This document shows positions 1 to 8,971 of a stretch of 64,000 bases of DNA, piece by piece. Where the stretch lies: contig JAEWGX010000041.1 in assembly GCA_023388075.1 (NCBI GenBank), positions 62,001-126,000 on the forward strand, written 5' to 3'. Both the position numbers and the translations under genes were made by a program. Within the stretch, counting starts at the first letter, position 1. Each line of letters opens with the position of its first letter. Source of the stretch: Pseudomonadota bacterium. GTDB lineage: Bacteria > Pseudomonadota > Gammaproteobacteria > Burkholderiales > Burkholderiaceae_E. Below the pieces are notes generated by a model. It saw only the letters and a program-made list of their open reading frames with translations. It was not told the origin of the DNA and did no database searches.

Positions 1-101
1 AAGATCCACAGGCTCCAGTAGCCGCGCCGGTGGCGCCGGAAGCGGGCCCAGGCCCGCCTGCCGGGGGTCATCGGAGGGCCGCCTGCGATCTGGGCGCTCA
101 T
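1..101 (-). CDS. yejE: Peptide ABC transporter permease YejE, N-terminus (runs off window)
   Basis: This is the first 33 codons of a minus-strand gene that continues past base 1. Its ATG at 99-101 overlaps the yejB stop codon in an ATGA, the same coupling seen between yejA and yejB. The translation includes ARFRRHRRGYWSLWI, closely matching the remembered N-terminus of E. coli YejE, whose short basic cytoplasmic leader precedes the first membrane helix. An in-frame ATG at 69-71 is a possible alternative start. It would be the second permease of the oligopeptide importer. The ATPase YejF presumably lies beyond the window edge, which is inference from the family's usual order. Confidence 0.8.
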   Translation of the reverse strand, partial: MSAQIAGGPPMTPGRRAWARFRRHRRGYWSLWI

Positions 102-1147
102 CGGTTGGCGCTGAACTTCACCCGGGGATCCACCCAGGTGTAGGCGATGTCGGTGAAGAGCTTGGTGACCAGGCCGATCAGCGAGAAGACATAGAGCGAT
201 CCGAGCACCACCGGATAGTCGCGCTTCAGGATCGCGTCGTAGGACAGCAGCCCCAGGCCGTCGAGCGAGAACAGCGCCTCGATCAGCAGCGAGCCGGTGA
301 AGAACGCGCCGACGAACGCGGCTGGAAAGGCGGTGACCAGCGGAATCATCGCGTTGCGAAACACGTGCTTGTAGAAGACGCGGCCTTCCGGCAGGCCCTT
401 CGCGCGGGCGGTGAGGACGTACTGGCGGCGGATCTCCTCGAGGAACACGTTCTTGGTGAGCATCGTGGTGACCGCGAAGCTGCCCACCACCAGGCAGGCG
501 AGCGGCAGCGCCAGGTGCCAGAAGTAGTCCAGCACCTTGCCCGCGAGGCTGAGCTCCGCCCAGTTGTCCGAGACAAGGCCGCGCAGCGGAAACAGCGACC
601 AGAACGATCCGCCGCCGAAGAGCACCAGCAGCACCACGCCGAGCACGAATCCGGGAATGGCGTAGCCGACCAGGATGGCGGTGCTGGTCCAGAAGTCGAA
701 GCGGGTGCCGTCGCGCACGGCCTTGGCGATCCCGAGCGGGATGGACACCGAGTACACGATGAGGAAGCTCCAGATACCCAGGCTCATCGAGACCGGCAGC
801 TTCTCCAGGATCAGCCCCCAGACCGACTTCTGGTAGAAGTAGCTGGTGCCGAGGTCGAAGGTGAGGTAGCGGCCGACCATCTCGACGAACCGCTGCGGCG
901 CCGGCTTGTCGAAGCCGTACATCTCGTTGATCTGCGCAAGCCGCTTCTCGTCGATGCCCTGCGCGCCCCGGTAGCCGGGCAGGGAGACGGCGACCTCCGC
1001 GCCGCCCTGCCCGCGCCCGCGCAGCTCCTGCATGAGCTGGTCCACCGGCCCGCCCGGCACGAACTGGATGATGGCGAAGGTCACCAGCAGGATGCCGAAC
1101 AGCGTCGGGACCATCAGCAGCAGGCGCTTGAAGGCGTAGACGATCAC
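98..1147 (-). CDS. yejB: Peptide/microcin C-type ABC transporter permease YejB
   Basis: A 349-residue inner-membrane permease of the binding-protein-dependent (DppB/OppB) class. It opens with a hydrophobic helix (FKRLLLMVPTLFGILLVTF). It has a periplasmic region of about 100 residues, several further helices, and the permease EAA-type loop around RRQYVLTARAKGLPEGRVF, which contacts the ATPase. The start is GTG at 1145-1147, overlapping the yejA stop in GTGA, so translation is probably coupled. A longer upstream in-frame reading would run antisense-like through yejA and is rejected. Known family members import oligopeptides and, in enterobacteria, microcin C. Confidence 0.9.
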   Translation of the reverse strand: MIVYAFKRLLLMVPTLFGILLVTFAIIQFVPGGPVDQLMQELRGRGQGGAEVAVSLPGYRGAQGIDEKRLAQINEMYGFDKPAPQRFVEMVGRYLTFDLGTSYFYQKSVWGLILEKLPVSMSLGIWSFLIVYSVSIPLGIAKAVRDGTRFDFWTSTAILVGYAIPGFVLGVVLLVLFGGGSFWSLFPLRGLVSDNWAELSLAGKVLDYFWHLALPLACLVVGSFAVTTMLTKNVFLEEIRRQYVLTARAKGLPEGRVFYKHVFRNAMIPLVTAFPAAFVGAFFTGSLLIEALFSLDGLGLLSYDAILKRDYPVVLGSLYVFSLIGLVTKLFTDIAYTWVDPRVKFSANR

Positions 1148-3051
1148 CGCGGGCCCTCCGGCTCCGCTTCCGCGGGCTCCTTCGGCGGCACCGGCGCCGG
1201 CGGGTCCGGGTACAGCCACCAGGTGCGCGTCATCCAGGGCGAGGCGGCGTAGTAGGTCGGCAGGGTTTCCGGATGGCCGAGCTCGTGGCTGTAGGCGACG
1301 CGGTGCGTCGCGAGGTGAAAGTGCGGCACCAGGTACCAGCCGTGCCGCAGCACCCGGTCGAGCGCGCGGCAGGCCACCTCCAGCTCCGCGCGGGTGCGCG
1401 CCTGCAGCACCTTCTCGATGATCGGCTCCAGCGCCGGATTGCGGATGCCGGGCAGGTTGTCGGAGCCCGGCTGGTCCGCGGCCGCCGCGGAGAACATCTG
1501 GAAGAGCTCGTTGCCGGGCGTGGTGCTCATCGGGAACGAATGCGTCGTGACGTCGAACTCGAAGTTGTCCAGCCGGCGCTGGAAGAGCGCCGGGTCGGTG
1601 GTGCGCAGCGTCACGCGGATGCCCAACCGCTCCAGGTTGCGCACCCAGGGGACCGCGATGCGCTCGATGGACGACGAGTAGCTGAGCACCTCGAAGCCGA
1701 AGGCCTCGCCGGCGGCATTGCGCAGGCGCCCGTCGTCGGCGACCTCCCAGCCCGCCTGCCTGAAGAGCGAGAGCGCCTCGCGCAGGTTCTCCCGCAGCGA
1801 GCCCGGCGGATTGGTCCGCGGCGGCACCGGCACCTCGCCGAACACGGCCGGATCGAGCTTGTCGCGCAGGGATTCCAGCAGGGCCAGCTCCGCGCCCTGC
1901 GGCCGTCCCTTGGCCGCCATCGGACTGTTGGCGAAGTAGCTCGCGGTGCGGGTGTACTGATTGAAGAACACCTGCCGGTTCATCCACTCGAAATCGAAGG
2001 CGAGCGCGAGCGCCTTGCGCACCCGCAGGTCCTGGAACTGGGGCCGTCGCATGTTGAGCGCGAAGCCCTGCATGCCGGCGACGTTGGAATGCGGAAAGGA
2101 ACGCTTGAGCAGCTCGCCGGACGCATAGCGCCGCCCGGTGTGCCCACGCGCCCAGTTCTTCGCCGAGTTCTCGAAGATCCAGTCGAACTCGCCGGCCTTG
2201 AAGCCCTCCAGGCGCGCGGTTTCGTCCCTGAAGTACTTGAACGTCATGCGGTCGAAGTTGAACATGCCGCGGCGCACCGGCAGGTCGTTGCCCCAGTAGT
2301 CGTCGCGCCGGCGAAACGCGATCGACTTGCCGAAGTCGACCGACTCGATCCGATAGGGGCCGGTGGTCACCGGTTCCTGCAGCGCCACCTGGTCGAACGG
2401 CAGGCTCTCGCCCCACTTGCGCGAGAAGATCGGCAGGCCGGTGGCGAGGATCAGGTGCAGCTCCTGGTTGTGCCGCTTGAACTCGAAGCGCACCACCCGA
2501 TCCGAGACCACCTGGACGGACTCGACGTCGGCGAAGTACTGCGCGTAGCGTGGATGGGCGAACTTGCCCGTCAATGTCTCGAAGGAGTAGGCGACATCGT
2601 CGGCGAGCACCGGGTCGCCGTTCCAGAAGCGGGCGGCCGGGTTGAGCCGGAAGGTGATCGAGAGGCGATCGTCGCCCAGGGCCATGTCCTCCGCAAGCAA
2701 CCCGTAGACCGAGAATGGCTCGTCCCAGCTCTGGTCGCCCAGTGTCTCGAACATCAGCTCGCCCAGCCCGGCCGCGGAGATGCCGCGCAGGGTGAAGGGG
2801 TTGAGCTTGTCGAACGTGCCGAAGCCGTCGCGGTTGACGGTGCCGCCCCGCGGCGCCTGGGGGTTCACGTAGTCGAAGTGCTGGAAGCCGGGGGGATAGC
2901 GTGGGTCCGCGCCCCAGGCGAGGGCATGGGCCGCGTGCGCGGCCGGCCCCGGCGCCCAGGCGAGCAGCACGGCAACCAGGGCCGCCATCAGCGCCCCAGC
3001 CGACGCCCGGGGCGCCACGGCGAGGACGGGGCATCGGAACATGGCGGGCAT
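1144..3051 (-). CDS. yejA: Extracellular peptide-binding protein of the YejA family
   Basis: A 635-residue periplasmic solute-binding protein of ABC family 5, the first gene of yejA-yejB-yejE. A Sec-type signal peptide is visible: a short basic start, a hydrophobic stretch (ALMAALVAVLLAWAPG) and an AHA cleavage region. The mature part begins with the YejA-like ALAWGADPRYPPGFQHFDYV. Later stretches (YGLLAEDM, VRKALALAFDFEWMN) are typical of this class. Two ATGs three codons apart (3051 and 3042) are both possible, and neither has a strong Shine-Dalgarno. The gene is divergent from fabI with only about 55 bp between starts, so both promoters share a very short region. Confidence 0.85.
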   Translation of the reverse strand: MPAMFRCPVLAVAPRASAGALMAALVAVLLAWAPGPAAHAAHALAWGADPRYPPGFQHFDYVNPQAPRGGTVNRDGFGTFDKLNPFTLRGISAAGLGELMFETLGDQSWDEPFSVYGLLAEDMALGDDRLSITFRLNPAARFWNGDPVLADDVAYSFETLTGKFAHPRYAQYFADVESVQVVSDRVVRFEFKRHNQELHLILATGLPIFSRKWGESLPFDQVALQEPVTTGPYRIESVDFGKSIAFRRRDDYWGNDLPVRRGMFNFDRMTFKYFRDETARLEGFKAGEFDWIFENSAKNWARGHTGRRYASGELLKRSFPHSNVAGMQGFALNMRRPQFQDLRVRKALALAFDFEWMNRQVFFNQYTRTASYFANSPMAAKGRPQGAELALLESLRDKLDPAVFGEVPVPPRTNPPGSLRENLREALSLFRQAGWEVADDGRLRNAAGEAFGFEVLSYSSSIERIAVPWVRNLERLGIRVTLRTTDPALFQRRLDNFEFDVTTHSFPMSTTPGNELFQMFSAAAADQPGSDNLPGIRNPALEPIIEKVLQARTRAELEVACRALDRVLRHGWYLVPHFHLATHRVAYSHELGHPETLPTYYAASPWMTRTWWLYPDPPAPVPPKEPAEAEPEGPR

Positions 3052-3106
3052 TCTAGTGCCCGGACGTCGTGCGACAATGCCGCGTCGCATCGTGGAGGGG
3101 CAACAA

Positions 3107-3901
3107 GTGGCGCAGGCTGGCTTTCTGTCGGGTAAACGCATCCTCATCCTCGGCCTCTTGTCCAACCGGTCCATCGCCTACGGAATCGCCCGGCGCTGCC
3201 GGGCCCAGGGCGCGGAGCTCGCCTTCACCTACCAGGGAGACCGATTCAAGGACCGGGTGACGGACCTTGCCGCGGAATGCGGCTCGAGCCTCGTGTTCCC
3301 GTGCGACGTCTCGGACGACGGCCAGATCGCCGAACTGATGAAAGCCCTCGGAGCGCACTGGGACGGCTTCGACGGCCTGGTCCACGCCATCGCCTACGCC
3401 CCGCGGGAAGCCATTGCCGGGGACTTCATCGAGGGCGCGAGCCGCGAGGCCTTCCGGATCGCGCACGACATATCCGCGTACAGCTTCGTCGCCCTGGCCA
3501 AGGCAGCGCTGCCGCTGATGAGCAACCGCCAGGCGGCGCTGCTCACCCTCACCTATCTCGGCGCGGTGCGCACCGTGCCGAACTACAACACCATGGGGCT
3601 GGCGAAGGCGTCGCTCGAGGCATCGGTTCGCTACCTGGCGGAATCGCTCGGCCCCCGCGGCATCCGGGTCAACGCCATTTCGGCAGGGCCGATCAAGACG
3701 CTCGCGGCCTCCGGAATCAAGGGCTTCTCCGGCATCCTGGACTTCGTCGCGGCCAACGCGCCGCTGCGCCGCAACGTCACCATCGACGATGTCGGCAACG
3801 TCGCGGCCTTCCTGCTCTCGGACCTGGCCGCGGGCGTCACCGCGGAGGTCACCTACGTTGACGGCGGATTCGCCACCACAGTAGGCGGAATGGCGGAGTA
3901 A
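3107..3901 (+). CDS. fabI: Enoyl-[acyl-carrier-protein] reductase FabI
   Basis: This enzyme catalyses the NADH-dependent last step of each fatty-acid elongation cycle. The 264-residue product has the FabI start GFLSGKRILILGLLSNRSIA. The catalytic Tyr-(x)6-Lys lies in NYNTMGLAKAS (Tyr160, Lys167) with a further Tyr150. It ends in VDGGF, as the family does. I chose the GTG at 3107 because TGGAGGGG lies six bases upstream and it matches the usual FabI length. The ATG at 3041 would add an unlikely Arg-rich leader. The position corresponding to E. coli Gly93 is Ala96 (AIAYAP). Ala also occurs there in other FabI proteins, so resistance cannot be inferred. Confidence 0.95.
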   Translation: MAQAGFLSGKRILILGLLSNRSIAYGIARRCRAQGAELAFTYQGDRFKDRVTDLAAECGSSLVFPCDVSDDGQIAELMKALGAHWDGFDGLVHAIAYAPREAIAGDFIEGASREAFRIAHDISAYSFVALAKAALPLMSNRQAALLTLTYLGAVRTVPNYNTMGLAKASLEASVRYLAESLGPRGIRVNAISAGPIKTLAASGIKGFSGILDFVAANAPLRRNVTIDDVGNVAAFLLSDLAAGVTAEVTYVDGGFATTVGGMAE

Positions 3902-3956
3902 TGGCGTAAGATCGCTGCGACCATTCCCGGTCGCGCAAGCCTGGAGGAACTCGTAG

Positions 3957-5075
3957 ATGCAACGCCGTCAATTCATCGCAACCGGAGCGGCCGCCGCAGT
4001 GGGCGCCGGCTTGGCGGGACTTCCCGTAGCCACCCTCGCCCAGGAGCGACGCTTCGCCCCTGCCCCGGGTACCTGGCGCACCTGGGAGATGACCACGCGT
4101 ATCGAGCTCGCGGCAACCGGTCCGGCTCGAATCTGGATCCCGCTGCCGTCGCTCGACGAGCCGTACCAGCGCACCGTGGGCAACCAGTGGACCGGCAATG
4201 CGAAGCGCGCCTCGGTGGTGTCTGACGGCGTCTACGGCGCGGCCATGCTGGACGCCGAGTTCGACGCCCCGGACGCGCGCCCGGTGGTCGAGGTGACCAG
4301 CGTCTTCCGGACGCAGGACCGGGCGATCGACTGGAACCGGCCGCAGCGCGTCGCCGAGCTGGATCCGGCCAGCCGCGCCTTCTGGACCGCTTCCACGGAG
4401 CTCAAGCCCACCGACGGCATCGTGCGCAAGACGGCGCGAGACATCGTCCGCGGCCACGCGTCGGACCTCGACAAGGTTCGTGCCATCTATCGCTGGGTGG
4501 TCGCGAACGCGCACCGCGAGCCGACCACCCTCGGCTGCGGCATAGGCGACATCCGGGTCATGCTGGAGACCGGCAACCTCTCCGGCAAGTGCGCTGACCT
4601 CAACGCGCTCTTCGTCGGCCTCGCCCGGGCAGTCGGGATCCCGGCGCGCGACGTGTACGGCGTGCGGCTGGCACCGTCCGCCTGGGGCTACCGGGAGCTC
4701 GGCGGCTCGGCCAGCGGCGACATCACCAAGGCGCAGCACTGCCGGGCCGAGGTCCACCTGCCGCAGTTCGGCGGCTGGGTCGCGATGGATCCGGCGGACG
4801 TGCTCAAGGTGATGCGGCAGGAGTCGAAGGAATGGATCAAGGATCCGGCGCATCCGCTCGCCAAGCCGGTGGACGCCGGCCTCTTCGGAGGCTGGGAAGG
4901 GAACTGGGTTGGCTACAACCACGCGAACGACGTCGTCCTTCCTGGGTCGGGGTCCCAGCGTCTGGGCTTCGTCATGTATCCGCAGGCGCTGAACGCGAAA
5001 GGCCTCTTCGACTGCCTGAAGCCCGAGACCTTCGTCTACACGATCAAGGCGCGGGAACTGCGGGGCCTCGCCTGA
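3957..5075 (+). CDS. Exported transglutaminase-like cysteine peptidase-fold protein
   Basis: A 372-residue protein with a twin-arginine-like leader (MQRRQFIATGAAAAVGAG, then an A-rich stretch and TLAQ), so it is probably exported folded through Tat. The transglutaminase-like core is clear: Cys212 in SGKCADLNALFVGLARAVG, His267 in AEVHLPQFGGW and Asp278 in AMDPAD make a papain-like triad. The region before it is beta-rich with no recognised name. GGAGGA sits just upstream of the ATG. It is followed 26 bases later by a second Tat-exported protein. Known relatives include peptidases and amidases, and the substrate here cannot be told. Confidence 0.85.
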   Translation: MQRRQFIATGAAAAVGAGLAGLPVATLAQERRFAPAPGTWRTWEMTTRIELAATGPARIWIPLPSLDEPYQRTVGNQWTGNAKRASVVSDGVYGAAMLDAEFDAPDARPVVEVTSVFRTQDRAIDWNRPQRVAELDPASRAFWTASTELKPTDGIVRKTARDIVRGHASDLDKVRAIYRWVVANAHREPTTLGCGIGDIRVMLETGNLSGKCADLNALFVGLARAVGIPARDVYGVRLAPSAWGYRELGGSASGDITKAQHCRAEVHLPQFGGWVAMDPADVLKVMRQESKEWIKDPAHPLAKPVDAGLFGGWEGNWVGYNHANDVVLPGSGSQRLGFVMYPQALNAKGLFDCLKPETFVYTIKARELRGLA

Positions 5076-5101
5076 CCGGCGCGCGGGAGGCGCGCCGCGG
5101 G

Positions 5102-5668
5102 GTGGATTCGTCGCGGCGCGACTTTCTCGCGCTCTTCCCGGCCGCGAGCGCCGCGGCGCTCGCCCTCACTCGCCCGGTCGTGCCTCGGGCCGCATCGCCC
5201 GCGGGCGGAAGCGTCCGCGGGCGAAAGCCGCCTTCGCTCCTCGCCGCGCCGCGCTTCTCGCGGCTCGACGGCACGCCCATCGATCTCGCCGGCCACGTCG
5301 GTCAGCCGCTCCTGGTCAACCTGTGGGCCACGTGGTGCCCGCCCTGCGTGGCGGAGCTGCCATCGCTGCAGCGGCTGCGCGACGCTCGCCAGGCGGCGCC
5401 GGCCGGTGACCGGCTCGAGGTGCTGGCGCTCAACGTGGGACAGTCGATCAACCAGGTGGAGAGCTTCCTCGCCTCCCTGGGATCGGACCTCACCCTGCCG
5501 ATCGTGCTGGATTCCGAGCGACATGCCCTTGCCTACTGGCGAGTGAAGGTGCTGCCGACCACGCTGGTCTTCGACGCGCACGGCAGCCTGCGCGCGACGG
5601 TCACCGGGGAACGGGACTGGGCCTCGGCCGAGTCTGCCGCCACGATCGCTGCAGCGTTGCGGCCCTGA
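5102..5668 (+). CDS. TlpA/ResA-like exported thioredoxin-fold protein
   Basis: A 188-residue periplasmic redox protein. The leader has a classic Tat motif (SRRDFLAL) followed by an Ala-rich segment. The thioredoxin fold shows the redox pair Cys79-Cys82 in WATWCPPCVAEL, and a cis-Pro loop in KVLPTTLVFD. This is the TlpA/ResA/DsbE type that reduces disulfides in specific exported partners. I chose the GTG at 5102 because it puts the Tat motif at the N-terminus; any upstream ATG would lie inside the preceding gene. It lies 14 bases before an ABC ATPase gene, so its partner could be one of the exported proteins of this operon (inference). Confidence 0.85.
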   Translation: MDSSRRDFLALFPAASAAALALTRPVVPRAASPAGGSVRGRKPPSLLAAPRFSRLDGTPIDLAGHVGQPLLVNLWATWCPPCVAELPSLQRLRDARQAAPAGDRLEVLALNVGQSINQVESFLASLGSDLTLPIVLDSERHALAYWRVKVLPTTLVFDAHGSLRATVTGERDWASAESAATIAAALRP

Positions 5669-5682
5669 ACAGCCGGCCGGAC

Positions 5683-6345
5683 GTGTCCCTGCTGGAATTG
5701 CGACGCGTCTCGCGGCGGTTCGACGATCGCTGGGTGCTGCGCGACGTGGACCTTTCGGTCGAGGCCGGCGAGCGCGTGGTGCTGGTCGGGGAATCCGGCG
5801 TCGGCAAGTCGACGCTGCTCAACCTGTGCGCCGGGCTCGACGCGCCGGACGAGGGCGAGGTGCTCCTGGACGGCAGCAGCCTGCGCGGCCTCGGCGACGA
5901 GGAGCTTTCGGCAATCCGCCGGCGGCGGCTCGGCTTCGTCTTCCAGGCGTTCCATCTGATTCCGCACCTGCGTGCCTGGCAGAACGTCGCGGTGCCGCTG
6001 CTGCTGAACGGGCGCGACGAAGGCGAGGCCCGGCGCGACGCCGAGACGATGCTCGCGGCGGTCGGACTTGCGGGACGCGCCGGCAGCCATCCGGGCGAGC
6101 TCTCGGGCGGCGAGCAGCAGCGGGTCGCGCTCGCGCGGGCCCTGGTGCACCGCCCCGCGCTGATCCTTGCCGACGAGCCGACGGGCAACCTCGATCCGCG
6201 CACCGCCGCGGCGGCGATCGAGCTGCTGTCCGAACAGGTTGGCAGCCACGGCGCCTCGCTGGTCATGGTCACGCACTCGACCCAGGCCGCGCACATCGCG
6301 GACCGGTTGCTGCGGCTCACGCCCGCGGGTATCGTGGCCGCATGA
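5683..6345 (+). CDS. ABC transporter ATP-binding protein, LolD/MacB/AttE type
   Basis: A 220-residue stand-alone ATPase with Walker A GESGVGKST, Q-loop around VFQAFHLIPHL, signature LSGGEQQR, Walker B LILADEPT and H-loop VMVTHS. The size and signature are those of the LolD/MacB group, which pairs with FtsX-type permeases rather than classical importers. The start is GTG at 5683, 14 bases after the thioredoxin gene. The permease gene starts 10 bases after its stop. With the AttH-like gene two places downstream, the arrangement matches the attEFGH class of operon. Confidence 0.9.
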   Translation: MSLLELRRVSRRFDDRWVLRDVDLSVEAGERVVLVGESGVGKSTLLNLCAGLDAPDEGEVLLDGSSLRGLGDEELSAIRRRRLGFVFQAFHLIPHLRAWQNVAVPLLLNGRDEGEARRDAETMLAAVGLAGRAGSHPGELSGGEQQRVALARALVHRPALILADEPTGNLDPRTAAAAIELLSEQVGSHGASLVMVTHSTQAAHIADRLLRLTPAGIVAA

Positions 6346-6355
6346 GGCCGCGGCG

Positions 6356-8971
6356 ATGAATCTGCCCGGGCGCCGTTCTCGCGGCAGCGGCGTGGTGCTG
6401 CGCTGGCTGCGCCAGGCGCAACTGCGACTGCAGCCGGGCCGCGTCGCCGCCTCCGTCGCCGCCGTCGCCATCGGCGTGGCGCTCGCGCTCGCGATCCACC
6501 TGGTCAACGCTTCCGCGCTCGACGCATTCCGCCACGCCATCGCCACCGTCAACGGCGAGGCGGATGCGCAAGTGCGCGCCGACCAGGGACTGCTCGACGA
6601 GCGCCTGCTGGACAGCATCGCCGCGGTCGAGGGCGTCGCCGTGGCGAGCCCGGTGCTGGAGCTCGCGCTGCAACCCGACCTGCCGCAGGAGGTCGACGCA
6701 TCGGAGGGGCGCGGCAGCATCGGACGCAGCCGGCGGCTCGAGCTGGTCGCGATCGACCTCTTCGCGGCCGCCCGGGTGACGCCCGGCCTGCTGCCCGTCG
6801 CGGCCGAGCGGGCCGGGAGCGCGTTCGCCTCGGATGCGACCACCCGTATCTTCGACCCCGGCGCGATCTTCCTCTCGGATGCGGCCAGCGCGCTCTGGCC
6901 GGATCCGGAGCTGGTGGTGCGGCGTGGCGGCGAGACGATCCGGCTGGAGGTGGCCGGACGCGTGCCGGGCGCGGCCGCCGGCCAGCCGCTCGCGGTGATG
7001 GACCTCGGTTCCGCGCAGTGGGCCTTCGACGCCGTCGGCCACCTGAGCCGCATCGACGTCAAGCTGGCCACCGGGCAGTCGCTCGCAGCGGCGAGCGCCC
7101 GGATCGCCCCGCATCTGCCGCCCGGCGTCAGGCTGGTGACGCCCGACGCCGCGGAGCAGCGCATGTCCAATCTCTCGCGGGCCTACCGCGTCAACCTCAA
7201 CGTCCTCGCGCTCGTCGCGCTGCTCACCGGCGGGTTCATCGTCTTCGCGACGCTCTCGCTGGCCGCGGTGAGACAGCAGCAGGAGATGGCGCTGCTGATG
7301 GTGCTCGGCGCCCCGTCCTCGCTCGCGACGCGAGCGCTGCTCTGGCAGGGGGCGCTCGTGGGCATTGCCGGCGCGACGGTCGGAATGGCGGCGGGTCTCG
7401 GGCTCGCATGGCTCCTGCTCAACACGGTCGGCGGAGATCTCGGTGGCGGCTACTTCAGCAGCCGGTCCGGCAACCTGGTGGCCGATCCGCTCACGGTGCT
7501 CGCCTTCGGGCTGCTCGGCTGCGTGACGGCGATGCTCGGTGCGCTCGCGCCGGCGCTCGCGGCCCGCCGCCTGCCTGCCGCGCGCCTGCTCAGGTCCGGC
7601 AGCCAGGAGCTCACCCTGCGGCGCCTTCGTCACCGACGGGTTGCCCTCCTGCTCCTCCTGGCCGGGCTCGTGCTGCTGCCGATGCCCCCGATCGCCGGGC
7701 TGCCGCTGGCCGCGTATCTTGCCATCGCCGCGTTCCTCTTTGCCGGCATCAGCCTCGTGCCGGTGGTGATCGAAGCCGTCCTCGGCGTCGCGCGGCGCAT
7801 GCTTGCACGACCCTTGTGGCGCCATCCGGGCGCATGGCTCGCGGTCACGCGCCAGGCGCAGGCGCCCGCCTCCGCGGCGGTCGCACTCGCCGGCGTGGTC
7901 GCCAGCTTCGCGCTCACCTGCGCCATGGTGATGATGGTTTCCAGCTTCCGGATCTCGGTTGACGAATGGCTGGACAAGGTGTTGCCGGCCGATCTCTACG
8001 TCCGTGCACCGGCAACGCTGCAAGGCGGCCTGGACCCCGCGGCCCAGCAGGCGATCGCGACGCTTCCCGGCATCGCGCGAATCCAGTTCCTGCGCTCGAT
8101 CGACATCGGCCTGGATCCCGCGCGCGCGCCGGTCGCCCTCCTCGCCCGCGATCTTTCCGGCCTGCCGATCGACCGGCAGCTGCCGCTCACCGGGCCGCTC
8201 GCGTCCCCGCCGGCCGGCGGCGAGGCGACACCGGTCTACGTGTCCGAGGCAATGGTCTCCATCTACGGGTACGAGCTGGGATCGACCCAGCGGATCGCGC
8301 TCGGTGGCGAGCCGCGGGCGCTGTTCGTGGCCGGAGTCTGGCGCGACTATGCCCGCCAGACCGGTGCCATCGCGATGGATCGCGCCGACTACCGCGCGCT
8401 GACCGGCGATGCGACGGTCTCGGACGTCGCGCTGTGGCTGGCCGAGGGAGCGAGCGCCACCCTCACCGGCGAGGCGCTGCGCGAGGCGACGCCGGCGCTC
8501 GCCCACGCCGAGGTGCGAAGCGCCGACCGGATCCGGGCGCTGTCGCTTCGGATCTTCGATCGCAGCTTCGCCGTGACCTACGTGCTCGAGGCGATCGCGG
8601 TCGTGGTCGGTCTCTTCGGGGTGGCGACCACCTATGCCGCCGAGGCGCTCAACCGCGCGCGCGAGTTCGGCATGCTGCGGCACCTGGGCGTCTCGCGACG
8701 GATGGTGCTGCGCCAACTCGCCTTGGAGGCGACCACCGGCACGTCCATCGCGCTCGCCTGGGGCGGCCTGCTCGGCCTGGTGATCGGACTGATCCTGGTG
8801 AAGCGGGTCAATCCGCAGTCGTTCCACTGGACCATGGACCTGGCGGTGCCGCTGCACATCCTGGTGCCTGCCGGGATAGCGCTCCTCGCGACCGCCGCCG
8901 TCACCGCCGTCGTCGCCGGCCGCAGCGCGAGCGCGGGCGGACCGTTGGTCGCCGTGCGGCAGGACTGGTAG
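6356..8971 (+). CDS. Large FtsX/MacB-type ABC permease (AttF-AttG-like fusion)
   Basis: An 871-residue membrane protein built of two similar halves. Each half has a periplasmic domain flanked by one helix before and three after. The FtsX-type helix groups lie near residues 275-400 (NLNVLALVALLTGGFIVFAT and following) and at the C-terminus (AEALNRAREFGMLRHLGVSR and following). The N-terminal helix (VAASVAAVAIGVALALAIHL) and a mid-protein helix pair complete the pattern. Such proteins move lipids or lipoproteins or transmit force across the envelope. The stop TAG abuts the ATG of the AttH-like gene, implying joint expression. The substrate is unknown. Confidence 0.85.
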   Translation: MNLPGRRSRGSGVVLRWLRQAQLRLQPGRVAASVAAVAIGVALALAIHLVNASALDAFRHAIATVNGEADAQVRADQGLLDERLLDSIAAVEGVAVASPVLELALQPDLPQEVDASEGRGSIGRSRRLELVAIDLFAAARVTPGLLPVAAERAGSAFASDATTRIFDPGAIFLSDAASALWPDPELVVRRGGETIRLEVAGRVPGAAAGQPLAVMDLGSAQWAFDAVGHLSRIDVKLATGQSLAAASARIAPHLPPGVRLVTPDAAEQRMSNLSRAYRVNLNVLALVALLTGGFIVFATLSLAAVRQQQEMALLMVLGAPSSLATRALLWQGALVGIAGATVGMAAGLGLAWLLLNTVGGDLGGGYFSSRSGNLVADPLTVLAFGLLGCVTAMLGALAPALAARRLPAARLLRSGSQELTLRRLRHRRVALLLLLAGLVLLPMPPIAGLPLAAYLAIAAFLFAGISLVPVVIEAVLGVARRMLARPLWRHPGAWLAVTRQAQAPASAAVALAGVVASFALTCAMVMMVSSFRISVDEWLDKVLPADLYVRAPATLQGGLDPAAQQAIATLPGIARIQFLRSIDIGLDPARAPVALLARDLSGLPIDRQLPLTGPLASPPAGGEATPVYVSEAMVSIYGYELGSTQRIALGGEPRALFVAGVWRDYARQTGAIAMDRADYRALTGDATVSDVALWLAEGASATLTGEALREATPALAHAEVRSADRIRALSLRIFDRSFAVTYVLEAIAVVVGLFGVATTYAAEALNRAREFGMLRHLGVSRRMVLRQLALEATTGTSIALAWGGLLGLVIGLILVKRVNPQSFHWTMDLAVPLHILVPAGIALLATAAVTAVVAGRSASAGGPLVAVRQDW

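Noticed and set aside
98..3034. One continuous minus-strand reading joining yejB with a long upstream segment
   Set aside because: The upstream part is an Arg/Pro/Gly-rich out-of-frame shadow of yejA. The true yejB begins at the GTG overlapping the yejA stop.
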